A stretch of 64,000 bases of DNA from Plicaturopsis crispa FD-325 SS-3. Taxonomy: Eukaryota; Basidiomycota; Agaricomycetes; Amylocorticiales; Amylocorticiaceae. The stretch spans positions 1,126,863-1,190,862 of the forward strand of contig KN832563.1 in NCBI GenBank assembly GCA_000827205.1, written 5' to 3'. Below are positions 23,380-34,894 of the stretch, one piece after another (positions within the stretch are counted from its first letter, which is position 1; every line of letters starts with the position of its first letter). The position numbers and the translations under genes are program-made. The notes beneath the pieces were generated by a model. It was not told the DNA's origin and ran no database searches. It saw only the letters and a list, made by a program, of their open reading frames with translations.

Positions 23380-25562
23380 ATGACAAGCCCCGTAGACATT
23401 GTCCGTGCAGCCTCGTCGCCCAGATTGAGCGCACGTCGCGGTAGTGCTAGTGCATCGGACCCCCATGGGCGGAACCACGATCCTACGCTGTCCTCGTCGT
23501 CCACTATCACTATCGTGCGGGTCCCCTCTTCGTCCCCAGCATCCGGCTCGCAGCAGTCCGGCATGAACTTGAACTTAAAGGAGCCCCCGCGGCGCCATCG
23601 CAGGCAGGGATCCGCACCAGAGTCCCAGCGATTAAGCTTTGCGTTCTCGTCCTTTGGCGGTGCGTCTGGAAGCGGCGCCTCGGGTGGAAAAAACGGCGGC
23701 GGCGGCTCGCCAACGGGTTCGCCGAATATGCGTCCGTCTTCGCCTAATACCCCGCGCGCGCCCGGGTCCCCGTCCATGAGCCGGTCCATGCGCAATTCAA
23801 ACTCCATGCAGAACCCCAGGCTGTCGCCGGACCAGCTCTTCGACCTCGCCCGGCGGTCGTCCCAGCCCTCCACCGCACCCGAACCGGCAAACTTCACCCC
23901 CCTCGCAGACGATGTGTACCTCCCATTCGTCGACCGTCCCGGAGAGGTCGCAGCGCTGATCAATTCCGCTCCATCATCAAAGCTATTCTCCCTTCTCGCG
24001 CAGACGTTTACCCCCTTCACGGCCTCCCCCCGTCCCGTGCCTGATTCCCCCGCTACCCCGGCTGATGTCGATCTGAAGGCTCTACCTGATGACGCCACGA
24101 AATGGACGTATGCACAGCTTGTCGCCCACCTGACCCGAATTACGCGCGAGGAGGTCCCGGACGCACCGTGGACGAAGCGCGCGCGCGTGTGCATACGCAC
24201 GCATAGCGAGCTCATCTGGGAGCGTGTCAAGGCGGCGCTCGGTGTCCCCCCTGAGCTTGATGGCGACGGCGAGGAGAGCGAGGACGACAAGTCCGACGCG
24301 GAGCTCGAGGTGCTGCGACGGAAATGGGACGAGGCGGAGAACGATGCGGGCGAGCAGGTGCTGCACTCCCCGGCGTCTCTGGAGCCTTCGTCAGCTGGCG
24401 TGCTGCGTGAAGACACTGGCGTCTTCATCGAGCCGCTGTATGCATCCTCCACGTCCGCGTCCAGCTCGAGCGCGCTCACCAGTCCCAGCACCAACCCGTA
24501 CTTCAGCCCCGGATTTGCCGGTGGTCACGGTGGGAGTCCCAGTGGGCATATACGCTACAATCACGGATACGGCACACCGCCGCTGGTCAGCCCTGGCGGA
24601 ATCACCCCGCTCTCGCTCCCGCCCGGTGTGGGCTACGATCAGAAGCAGCTGGGAGCGGAGTCGCCGCAGCAGTTGGGTGATATCGGAGAGGAGGAGGAGG
24701 AGGACAACGGGGCGATGTCGCGGCAGCTGTCGACGGACACGGCGCGCCAAGGCCCAGGAGGAGATTCGGAGCGCCAAAGTTCCGGCGAGACAACCACGGC
24801 GGTGCCGTCGCCTTTGAACACTTGCACGGACGTCACGGAGAGCGGGACTGATGAGACGCTGCATGGCACCCAGATCGAGGAGCAGATTCGCGGGCTGCGC
24901 ATCAGCACGGCGCCCACGTCGCCACACATGTCTACACGGCCGATGCCCCTCTCGCAGAACAGGCCATCGTCCGAACACAACGTGCGGCCGCCGCTGGAGC
25001 AGGGCGTGCGCGCCACCTCTGAGCCCTCGCACGAATCCATCGGGCTGAAGAAACGCAGCGGCTCTGCGGGCTCCTTGTCCTCCCTGTCGAGCTTCGGCGG
25101 GTACGCCGGTGCGGGCGGCGGGGCGTACCGTGCGCCCCCGTCGCACCTCTCCCAGTCCAGCGTGGGCCACAACGTCCACTCGTGGGTGCGCACGCAGTCG
25201 CTCTCCGCTGGGTCGCACCATTCGCGCGCGGACATCGACGATGCGGACACCGATGGGGGGTACAACCCGGTGGGCGACCGCGCGCCCGGCAACCCGCTCT
25301 TCCCGAGCAATTTTGCACGCCTTGCTTTGGGCCCGACGTTGAGCGCAAAGTAAGTCCATCATATCTCTTTCTCTTCGCCCTCTCCCTCCTCTCTTTTGCT
25401 GTGTCCCACGTATTCAACGTGGGTTTTGTATTTCGCAGTAACCCAAGTTTGCGTCGGCCGTCGCGCCCGCCCCCGCCCGCGTATGGCGCGAATCCGCACT
25501 CCATACGGCTCGGGACTGGCACTGGCGGCAAGTCTTTCCTCACTTATTCCCCAGACGTGTAG
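23380..25562 (+). CDS. Uncharacterised, largely disordered protein
   Basis: The ATG at 23380 (MTSPVDIVRAASSPRLSARR) is preferred over an upstream in-frame ATG because it opens the Ser/Pro-rich sequence and follows an A-rich leader. One long exon runs to about 25349; an intron (GTAAGT.. TTTCGCAG) joins 'LGPTLSAN' to 'NPSLRRPSRPPPPAYGANP' and the stop at 25560-25562. About 700 residues are Ser/Pro/Gly-rich, with 'SPNTPRAPGSPSMSRSM' type repeats that offer many proline-directed phosphorylation sites. A compact part near residues 190-310 ('ADDVYLPFVDRPGEVAALIN', 'TKWTYAQLVAHLTRITREEV', 'RARVCIRTHSELIWERVKAA') looks folded and helical. I do not recognise the family. It may be a lineage-restricted regulatory or scaffold protein. 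Confidence 0.8.
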
Positions 25563-26396
25563 ATTGGGATACTGATGTATGTGTTGCGCGCTTGTATAGG
25601 GAAAGGCCGCCGCCGTCCGCCTAGCTGGGCTGCGGGGTGGGACGTGCAGAGCCAGGAGTACGCGGTGACCGTCGATAGCGGGAGCAGCGTCGGTGTCGGC
25701 GGGGGCGAATAATCATCCAATCTGCTCCATCGCATCGCAGCCCCTCCGTCCACCCCTCACAAAACATCAAAATCCAAAACGCAGGTGCCGGTTACGATTC
25801 TTACGACTCAGACCGTTCAGATTTATTGTTCCGAGTTTTTCCTTTTGGGCGACAGCATTATACACGGGATACGTATACGAATCATGACGACTTGCGATAA
25901 TACATACGTTCACGGTTGGGTTTCATTTTTGTTGTCGTTGCTATCGAAAGCTTTTCTGTAGCTCACTGGTTTTGGCGCCCTGCTCTCCATATATATATTG
26001 TATTTTTTCAATTAGTCTCGAGAAACGGATAGCTTTTGGATGCAAGATGACTTCGAGTGCAAGTGGACGGTGTTAACAGGCAACAGATACACGGAGGCGA
26101 CGTCGACAACAAAGCAGTTTGAAGATGGCGAGATTTCCGAAGGCGAATGCAAAATTGAAGCTACGACGACAGCGTCCGCAGTACCGTGCAATGCGCACAC
26201 TATCCGACGCGGAGGGATCGATCTGCCGGCAACTGACTGTGAAGTGATAGAGACGGCGGCGAAACAGTTAAAACGGAAGATGATGATTGCGGCGTGAACG
26301 ATAGCGAGGGGGAGGATACAGCAAGGAATTAGTACTACTTACAAGGAATTATCCGTGGTAGCGATGGCGAGTAACGTCTGGTAGCATACGCACTGA
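25563..26396. other. Spacer with one doubtful small ORF
   Basis: This spacer lies between convergent genes. An 85-codon forward ORF (26040-26297, MQDDFECKWTVLTGNRYTEA) has no recognised domain. A TA-rich stretch lies near 25990. Otherwise nothing was seen. Confidence 0.3.
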
Positions 26397-29300
26397 TCAA
26401 TCGTAGATAGGGTATTGAATGACGGGTGGAGGGTTCTCCACGTTTGCGATATGCCTGAGAGAGCCCAAGCGTCAGAATAAGCGACGCACTAGAGATTCAG
26501 CGTACGGCCACACACCTGAATCGCGGCATGTCCACAGGGCCCTTGAGGACATAGAATACATGTTTGTCGTCGTGCGTGTCGATAGCCTGGCACGCATCAC
26601 ACAGATCCTTACTGCAGTATGCACATCGGAACCATGCGCCCTGGATGCCGGTGCGCTCCATGCATCGGTCGCACAGGGCCGAGCGGTGCTGCAAGCTTTT
26701 CAGGTACTCTGTAGTAGCATGTAAGAGACGTGTCAGAGCGGCAGACGACATGCACAGACCTCGAGGATTTGTGGACGGGGAAAGGCCGCCTATAGGCCCA
26801 GCAGGCGCCTTATATCTGTATGGCGATATGGTTAGATGCAAATACAAATTAGAGAGGTCGTTGAACGAACAATATAGGCAAAAGTGCGAAAGCCGACTCG
26901 AGGGGGCGGTCCACCGGCCGTGGAATTTTGAAGAATAGGTGCATAGGATCATGGACGACATAGGACCGCGCTTCGCATGCAGCGCACTACGATCAACCCC
27001 GACAATGAGTATGGGCTCAGGGGAAGAGAAGACATGGCGCACCAGGCTGTAGCTGTGGGGTGAGGAGGGACAACACGCGCATTGATAGCGCACCCCGACG
27101 ATACGCTTCATTGAGAATTGATCAGAGTCTATACATGCGCATTGTAACATGTACGCACTCTCGAGCACCCGCTGCACATTATGTTGTGATCCGCTTCGTC
27201 GCTAAGGGGGTGGTCGCGTGGTCTGGAGCCTACGACGGTATGTGTATACGAGGACACGACCGAGCTCGGTTTCGAGCGAGACAGAGTGTGCCCGACAGTG
27301 GCTGCATCCCGCCCTTGCAGCAAATCCAAGGCACGCCGACTTGCAGTTCGTACTTCGGTTGATTTGACCGGTATAGGTATCTGAGATATAGAGTGAGATA
27401 AAGCACGCAGTGGAACAGAGTTCATGCAAGTGACCTTGATCATGATATGGGACGAATTGTGGCCATTCTCAGACGAGTCAAGGTTCCCAGGAAGCCCAGC
27501 AGAATCGCAGTTCGAGCAAATGTCGACGGATTCACACAGGGCACAGTGGAAGCGGGCACCAATAATGGGAAGCGCACAACTAGACGTGATGTTCAATAAA
27601 TGCACAGAGATACTCCAACCGATAGCAAGCTAAGTACTCACTGTGCGCATTTGATTCCGGCATGCTGCATAGCTGTATACGGCAATGTTTAATGTCGTCA
27701 CCGCAGACATGGTGGTTAAAAACTTACATTGTGGTCCGTTGACGTCCCGAGCGAGATCAGATTCGCTGTACGAGCGGATCGGTCTATCGGGTACAGCCAA
27801 AAATGCGTGCGATGGATGCACCTCATGCACTTGACTGTGAGATTCTGGTCAGAATACGACGCGCACTACAATCTCTGCAACTATGCCGATGGACTTACTG
27901 GTAGCAGGCGAGGCACAAATTAAAATTCTTGCACGATGCACACTTGTATCGTCGACTGATTATTGCAGTGCCACATGTGGAGCACCTGCAGCCGTTGACG
28001 TCCTCTTGTTCTAGATGGGACATGGAGTATCAGTATCGACGACGCTTATGAGTTTGACGCGGCACGTACGGACGTCCTCCCACCCGTCGTGGCCCCATAT
28101 CCTCTCGAGGTATGCGTGACGTACTTTACCCTTCGCGGGTGCTGCCCGACGCATCTGCGATAACGTGAGTCGGGTGTCTTCCGGTGAGGATGGGGATCCG
28201 CGCGCGGGCGATGATCCCAAAGAAAGATTCATCTCGAGCGCATGGTTGACGCCGGAGGTCTCGATACAGCCGGAACAGAGCTCGTAGCCGAGCTCGACGT
28301 CGGGGTGAGCGTGCTGTTGTCCGGGAATCAGAGATAGGTGAGGTAAAGACGGCAGCGGCTTGTGGACGTTGTCATAGGAAGAGTTGTCTTGAAACGCCTG
28401 ACCAACGAAGGTATGAGAGGAGGAGCTCGAGAGATTGCGGAAGCGGGATGGGGGGTAAGACATGGGCTCATCGGCAGGACTCATTGACCTGCCTTTGCCT
28501 TTGTCAAGCCATCTCGCTGGCTTCTTCACCCCGCATGTGGTACAAACGTAGCGAATGGAGTTGAGAAGAACCCCGCACTCCGAGCACTCCGTAAGCTCAT
28601 GTGGAGGTGGGCCTAGCAGAGGGGCAAGCTGGAAGTCTGTGTCCGCGCCGTCGCCGAATGAGTCATCCGTGGTCGTGAGCGAAAGTGTGCGACTGTTCGA
28701 AGGCTCTGAATACGATCGGCTGGGAAGGGCGGGCTTGACTTGCTGGGCTGCAAGCCAATCAAGGTTCATAGCTGACGGAGGTTTCACGCGCTCTTCGGCC
28801 ACGTCCGCGTCGCTGGCATCTTCACCGTTCACGCTGGGTCGGTCGTCGTACCCAGAATCGTGGGTCTGGGATGCGCTCGACGATCCTGTAGTAGTATAGG
28901 AGTAGTAAAACTTCCCGCGCGTGTCTCGCTTCAAGGAGAGTTCGCCGTCCATCTGCGCGCCGTTCTCCGGCGTCACTGAAGCCGCGTCAGACTCCGATGG
29001 CTCAGGCGATACGCCGAGCATCGTTGTGATGTTGCGAGCTTTCTGGTCTCGAAGCCAGGCGGCACCGCGAGAGGGAATAGAGGCGTCATGACCGGTATCG
29101 GTCTGGTTGCCCTCCGCCAACTTGAGACGTTCGAAGACTGCCGATGGGTCATTGACAACTCTCAAAGACTCTTCGCGGTAGTGATCATCGAATGGCGAGC
29201 GCTCTATGCGCTGCGTCTCTCCGCTGATACTGGGGGAGCGAGAAACAGGCGCATCGACGTCCTGATCGCCAGCTAGAGACGCCATAGACTGCGCCCATGC

Positions 29301-29938
29301 ATCGGATGGCTGCATCTGCCATGACATGGAAGCGGGGAGCTGCGGAGGCTGCTGACGGGAGGGGGAAGAAGGGTCATGCATGTAATCCTGCGTAGGCGCC
29401 GCGCCAGTATCTCTCGAGCTGACGGTAATTGAATCGTCGTCGTGCTCCACAGACGGCGGCGCACTGTACGAGAGCGAGAAATTGCTTCCATTGCGTCCAT
29501 TGTACTCCTCCATGCTCGCCAAAGAAGATGTGTCCGATAGGGAGCCCGTAAAGTCGACATTGATGTTAAACTTCATCGTTATCTTGCGACTGCCGAAGCT
29601 ACGCCCCGACAGGATCGAGGATGCGGACGACGTCGGTGGATCATCGGTGCCGGCTTGGAAATACTGGATGGCATCTGTTATGTCGAAATCTGTTGTGATG
29701 TTGCTGATTTCTCCGTCGTCGTCTATGTATGCGATCGTATAGGAGGTGCCATACAGCGAGAAACCCTGTTCGATCTGCGCTTTCGATGAGACCGTGTCCG
29801 CGAGTAGAGATTGTCCCGACGTACCTTTCCCTTCAGGAGATCTAATGTGCAGTTACGAGCCGAAGAAAAGGTGATTTTCTTCAATTTATCGTTGAACTCG
29901 CACTTTACGAGCAAGGGTTTGTCCGGTCTGTTGTGCAT
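26397..29938 (-). CDS. PB1 and multi-ZZ zinc-finger protein, NBR1/p62-like
   Basis: A PB1 domain opens the protein: 'KPLLVKCEFNDKLKKITFSS' from the ATG at 29938, with the OPCA-type acidic motif 'IDDDGEISNITTDFDITDAI' after the first intron. A Ser-rich disordered region of ~300 residues follows. Zinc modules come next: 'CSECGVLLNSIRYVCTTC', whose second half 'ELCSGC' lies ~90 residues on; a full ZZ 'CSTCGTAIISRRYKCASC' with 'LCLACY' and 'HEVHPSHAF'; 'CAHCALPIIGARFHCALC' with 'DICSNC'; 'CSGC' with 'VGVRYQCACC'; and 'CDRCMERTGIQGAWFRCAYC' with 'LCDACQ' and 'THDDKHVFYV'. The end is HIANVENPPPVIQYPIYD. PB1 plus ZZ repeats is the layout of NBR1/p62 selective-autophagy receptors. However, the FW (NBR1) domain and a clear UBA are not seen. 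Many short introns split the ZZ modules. Confidence 0.8.
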
Positions 29939-30434
29939 GACTGCGAGTGACCGTATCTAAAGTGTTGGTTCTGCGCGAATACGATCCAGTGGATCTGTCA
30001 GGGAGCCAGGAGACATGAAGGTAGGGTATAAGCGCTGTGTATTCTCATGGCGGGATTTACACTGACAGTTCCTGATTTCCACTGTCCGCAGCACTGAACG
30101 CTCCGAGGGCCGCGCCACTTTAATTTTGAACCGATACCACGTGGCTCATTATTTCTGAGCGACGCGTCGTACCAGGTCGTGCCAGTACAGTTACAGTACC
30201 ACTACCGTTGCAATGTACAGTAGACACTGAACACGGGCAGAATCTAATCACGCTGGTTCAATTATCGCATAGCCTACAAATCAAGTCATAGAATGAATTG
30301 AAATAAAAATTCCTCAGATCATCTGTGCGCGATGCTAACTTATACTAAATATCTTCCTCGGCCCGTAAGAAATCAATTAAGCAACGCACCGGGCACCAGC
30401 AAGGTACCAGCTTGTGGATTGTAGAAGGACGAGC
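29939..30434. other. Spacer
   Basis: This is the upstream region of the PB1/ZZ gene and the 3' flank of the split kinase-like gene. It is AT-rich around 30230-30380. No coding signal was seen. Confidence 0.4.
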
Positions 30435-30871
30435 CTACGCACTCGCTTCCCTGTCTCCGTCTTGAATCATCGCATGGCTAAACAGCTCCTGACGGCCCTG
30501 CCGCAGTGTGCGCGCGGCCGCGCGCAGACAGAGCGGAAAGAATCCTATCCAAAACAGTAGCCGTGAATCCACCCACCGCACAGGTGCATACATCTTAAGT
30601 TTAAACGCATTGCATGTCAACTCATGGAAGAGTTGGCAACAGTCCGATGCGGAAGGACGCTGTGCGGGATCGGAAAGTAGCATCTGTCGAACAAGAGGCT
30701 CTACGTATGGGATGCGCGACCGGATGTAGTCCTATGCCCTCGAATGATCAGCAGCGAGAACATAGGGGTAGAAGATTGTGCGCACCGTGAAAAAAAGATC
30801 GCGAAATACACATCCCAGTAAGTACACATCTGCTTTGAACGGGTCGAATGGGGTGGACCGATCTTCCGTGA

Positions 30872-33269
30872 CATCAGCAAACCTACATCTGTCTGATTCG
30901 TCTTATATGTCTGAAGCCACTGAACAGTCTGTAGTAATTATTTTCCAGACCATTCTAAGACAATTAAGACTACGAAATCGCTTTCAGAAATTAAGAGGGA
31001 GCGAAAAAAATCAGGAATTCAGAATACCACCCAAAAGATATACTACAGACATCCTTTATACATACGGGCTTTGCGCAACTAGATATATACGCGGTTCCGA
31101 AAGCTACACTGGCGTAGGTGAGTGGAACAGGAGGCATGGAACTTGAAAGACCGCAAGCTCGAAGCGCGGAGCCACAGGACCTTGCACCCGGCCGTGCGGA
31201 TGCTCGAGGTGCAGGCGTACACACAGCGGTGTGATGGCTTGCGTGCAGGGGGGATACGGAGATGCGTGAATGGGAAGAGCGAGCGTGCGGCGCAGCGTAA
31301 ATGCGGAGGGCTCAGGTGCAGCGGTAGTTTCTATACGTCGCACGAAACTGCCAGATAAGAAAAGGAGAATGGTCAGTAAGAGGAGGACGACGGGGATGAA
31401 TACTGTAGCCCACGACGGGAGGGAACCCCGGCTGGACCGTCACCGGGAGGTCATATCCCCGTCGGATGCTGGGACGGGGCTGTCATGGCACAGCCGGGAC
31501 TGGGGAAAGGGTCTTGGGGTCACCAAAGTACCCCGGGACATGATCCGGGGTGACACGGTGCTCCTAACGTGTGGTGTCTTTCGTGGTGATTTTTCTTGAG
31601 GACGTGGTGCTGGCGGTGCGCTGTCCTTTGGGTGCGAAATCGGTGGGTTGTGGGATTTCTTCGCGCTCTCGCTGGCGTCTCTGCTGTTGTTGTGGAAGAT
31701 CTGGGGGCAAGTCTGGCGGCATACGGCATAGCGCTGGCATAGCGAGAAGAGAAAATGAGACGAGAGTCGACAACGACGACGGCTCACGAACGCAAGTAGT
31801 TCAAACTCCGCTCGAATCAAAGTTCAATTGCCACGTCGACACCCTCACAGTTTACCACCGTGCGCACGTCTGTGTCTGTCGCCGTCTCTCTCAGCTTGTA
31901 CTCAAAGTGTGCTCCTTTCTGCTCCTCTTCAGTCCCGACCTAGGGCCTGGCTACCCGCAGAAGGCATGTCTGGCTGCGCACCAGGCCATGCACTATGCTT
32001 TCCTCGCCGGCATCAACGGTCGTCGTTTGACCGGCAACAGCACTCCTGCTAATGGGCTCAGTGCCCTGGGTATGTTCTCCCCTTTTGTTAATGTTCAATT
32101 TCGTGTATCTGACCATTTTCTCTAACTCATCAGTTTTCTCCGACGCGTACGACGCCATCGTGCTTTCATCGCGAAACTTCACGCCGCCACGACAGGGAAT
32201 GCCCGGTGCCGAAGACGATGCAGGACAAGAGAGGAGGAGCCGCGGGAGCTGTAGCAGCGCGACCACGAGGAACGATAAACAAGTAAGTCGCACCACTCCC
32301 ACTTGAGCGTGCGCTAGCACTCTCCGCGCCAGCCGACCACCTGATGATAGCGCCCCCTAGCAACTCCCATGCCGGCACGTACGCCAGCTCATTCCCCGGC
32401 GCGTGCCCCAAGCCTCGACGTTGCAGAACACGCACACCGCTCCATGCGAGTGCAGGCTACCCGCCGGCCAGCAAGTCCCATGCCCGCAAACGCCCCACGC
32501 CAGCGCGTTCCATCAGGCGACCCATGCCCAGTCGCTCACACACGCGCGTGCAGCGCGCGCTTCACACGAGCACACGTCAGTGCCAAACACCGGTGCGCTC
32601 CTTGCCCAGCCGTCGAAGAGCGCACCGCTCCTCTCGATCGCACGCTAACCACACAACAGCGTACACCACACGCCAGCGAACATCAGCGCGCACCACGACA
32701 TGCGCACGCTCGCGTACTCCCCACGCCGGCGCACACTAGCCGCACGCCACCATGGCTCTCGTGTCACGCCGCACGCATGCACGCTCGACACAGGGCGTGC
32801 ATACCGTGCATCTTTGTCGACGGCTAGGCGTAGGGCCAACACTGGCATGCGCTAAAGTGCGGACCGCGCGTGCCTGCACACACCCGACGCCTCGCCGTCG
32901 CATTGCCCACGGGACTTGCTTCATCCCGTCCACGCGAGATCCGCTTTCGCTTTGGAGGCGATTTCCTTACTTCGCCATGCCATAGCCCATGTAGTACTTC
33001 GTATCATGTATATTGTAATTTATATGCCTAATATAATTGATTTTAACCTACTTTTTGTGTGATCTGAGTGTATGGGCCCCCGTCTGACTGCAGATTGAAG
33101 TCTCTGGAATGGTCTGAATGTTGATCTTAAACGGTCTTATTCAGGTCTGAGCCCAGACATCGATGTCTTACTAAGAGGTACATAGCTTGATTCAGAATTT
33201 TTTCTGAGTGTCTGAAATGTCTTATTGCGCTTGGCTAAGACGATTCAGACGACTTGAGGTTTGCTGATG
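30872..33269. mobile_element. Non-autonomous DNA transposon inserted in the kinase-like gene
   Basis: The perfect 13-base terminal inverted repeat catcagcaaacct .. aggtttgctgatg extends imperfectly to ~30 bases (left gtctgattcgtctta, right complement gtctgaatcgtctta). Subterminal regions are rich in CAGAC/AAGAC/TCTGA motifs on both sides. The flanks show GA on each side, a probable 2-base target duplication; AT is an alternative if the ends are at cagcaaacct. No transposase, reverse transcriptase or other replication protein is recognisable in 2.4 kb, so it should depend on an autonomous relative elsewhere. The superfamily is not determined. The near-intact host gene halves suggest recent insertion. 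Confidence 0.75.
31933..32282 (+). other. Two exon-like pieces inside the transposon (possible captured gene fragment)
   Basis: An open stretch reads 'GYPQKACLAAHQAMHYAFLA' then 'GINGRRLTGNSTPANGLSAL'. It meets a canonical donor GTATGT at 32070 and an acceptor CAG ending at 32133, and continues in phase with 'FSDAYDAIVLSSRNFTPPRQ' to another donor-like GTAAGT at 32283. GC-rich third positions and phase continuity look like host coding sequence. The protein is not recognised, and its left boundary and start are unclear. Confidence 0.4.
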
Positions 33270-34283
33270 GACTTCGGGGACAACGTCGAGGGTCCTGTTG
33301 TTAGATAGCGGGAGCACGGGCTCACCGTCGGCGCACGCGACGGCGAGATCAAAGTCAATGTAGTAGTACTTGACTGGCCCTTGTGCGCGCACGAATCGGT
33401 CTGCATCTTGAACGTGTGCACCTTCCGGAAGGTGCGTCAAGAAGTACCATCCCCATGTATCATCTGGGTCTACGGGACGGGCATCCATCATGATGTTGCG
33501 CTTAAGAATGTCGCTAAACACGATAATGTTAAGCTCAACTTCAGTTGCATATACTGAAGAAACATACCCGTGTGCCATAGAATAGGCGTGTATGAACTCC
33601 AGGCCCTGTATGCATCGCACTCAGTCTAAAGTTAAGATGCTTTATACAGAGAAAATACGACCTCGAGTAATTGTGCTGTGAAACAGATCGCTTCCATGTT
33701 GAGAAGGAATAAAGGTTGTAACCACGTATAGAGGCGGGGCAATACGAGAAAGCCGATTTGCGGGTGCACCGAGCCATCCGGTAACAAACCGTCGAAATAC
33801 TCGATCAAAGGAACACAATGATTCCGTGGGTCGGGGCGAAGACTATCAGTATTGAAATATTCGATAAATGCCAGTTCGCGCATGTTGCTCCTGTGCTCCG
33901 TAGTGTCGGCGTAGCGCATGAGCTTGAGCATGACCTGTAAGCCATCCGAGATACGCACAGCATCCATGGCTACGTCTGCGGTCTAGAAATATATCGATAA
34001 ATTTAGGCATCATACTACGAGGGAGAGGACTGTATACCTCGGATGGTTTGCTATCTGGACATGATGCTGGGTCCGCGCCAGACTCCACCCAGGAGCCTAC
34101 CCAGCCCGGGTGATATCGGTCGCGCAGACGATAGCCTGCAATTTCCTCTAGAAACGGCTGCCAAGTAGCCCATGTATGCTCGTCCTCGGTCAATCCATAA
34201 GGGAAATTGATGTCCTGCGGCGCTTCAAGGACGCCCTGAGGTGGCGCCACATTTTCAGCACTTGGAAAATGAGTGGACTCCAT

Positions 34284-34894
34284 AGGTGAGGCAGAGATGT
34301 GCGAGGTAGCTGAAGGCGTCGAACTATGGCACAGAATTAGTCTCGCTGTAGCAGCCCGCCCACGACGTAGGGATAAAGTGCAGAACTGAGTGCAGGATTG
34401 ACGTCGCCTAGCGGCGGGCTCCTAAGTATCCACTGGCAGTCTGTAAGAAAGAAGAGATGCCACGCGGCAGGTCGCAATGAGGAACTTGACCTTGTAAGCA
34501 CGTCCTCCGCTGCCATCGTGTCTTTGCATTATGTAGTCCCCCGATTTTGTCGTGCTTAGTAGTGAACATCAAGTCGAAATTACACTGTAATGGATACACA
34601 TTTATATTGAGCGGGAGCTAGTGATCATGCATATGTACCGGCAACACCACAGAACAGTTTTTGGTGTATACTCTATAGGACAACGGAGCACTCAGAAAGC
34701 CAAGCAAGCACAAATGCAGACGCGGCGATGTGTACAGTATAAGCAAGCCTAGTAAGCCGGAGTAGAGATGAGCGACTTCAAGTTGCAAACAGACTGAAAG
34801 GCCGCGAACGAGATTCGAGTTGCTGTAAAACCTGTACCAACATAGCGGAAGGTGACAAGCGCATGGGCGTGTGGATCGTTGCAGTAGAGGGGCT
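34284..34894. other. Spacer between the kinase-like paralogues
   Basis: The stretch near 34450-34485 (gaaagaagagatgccacg..caatgaggaac) resembles the sequence near 36693-36735 upstream of the other paralogue, so the duplication seems to include 5' flank. No gene was found. Confidence 0.4.

Larger units (their letters stand above)
30435..34283 (-). pseudogene. Kinase-like gene split by a transposable element
   Basis: This is the paralogue of the gene at 34895-36374. The first two thirds lie at 33270-34283 (MESTHFPSAENVAPPQGVLE to 'NNRTLDVVPEV') and the last third at 30435-30871 ('TEDRSTPFDPFKADVYLLG' to the stop 30435-30437). Between them sits a 2398-base element. If the element and one copy of a GA duplication are removed, the reading is 'VPEVTEDRSTPFDPF', the same length as the paralogue's 'VPEVVEEGSVPFDPF'. 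Both halves keep conserved motifs ('VMLKLM', 'HGDILKRNIM', 'YYYIDFDLA', 'DVYLLG') and good codon use, so the insertion looks recent. An upstream-only product would lack the C-lobe end and gain a short tail read from the element. Confidence 0.8.

Noticed and set aside
31104-31440. Reverse-strand hydrophobic segment resembling a membrane protein (VFIPVVLLLTILLFLSG)
   Set aside because: A stop lies just upstream, no start or splice partner is present, and it sits in the non-autonomous element.
32300-32990. Arg/Pro/His-rich open frames in two forward and one reverse frame
   Set aside because: The DNA is a C-rich, cacgcc-type low-complexity stretch inside the transposable element, so frames are open by composition. 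No domain or splice structure.
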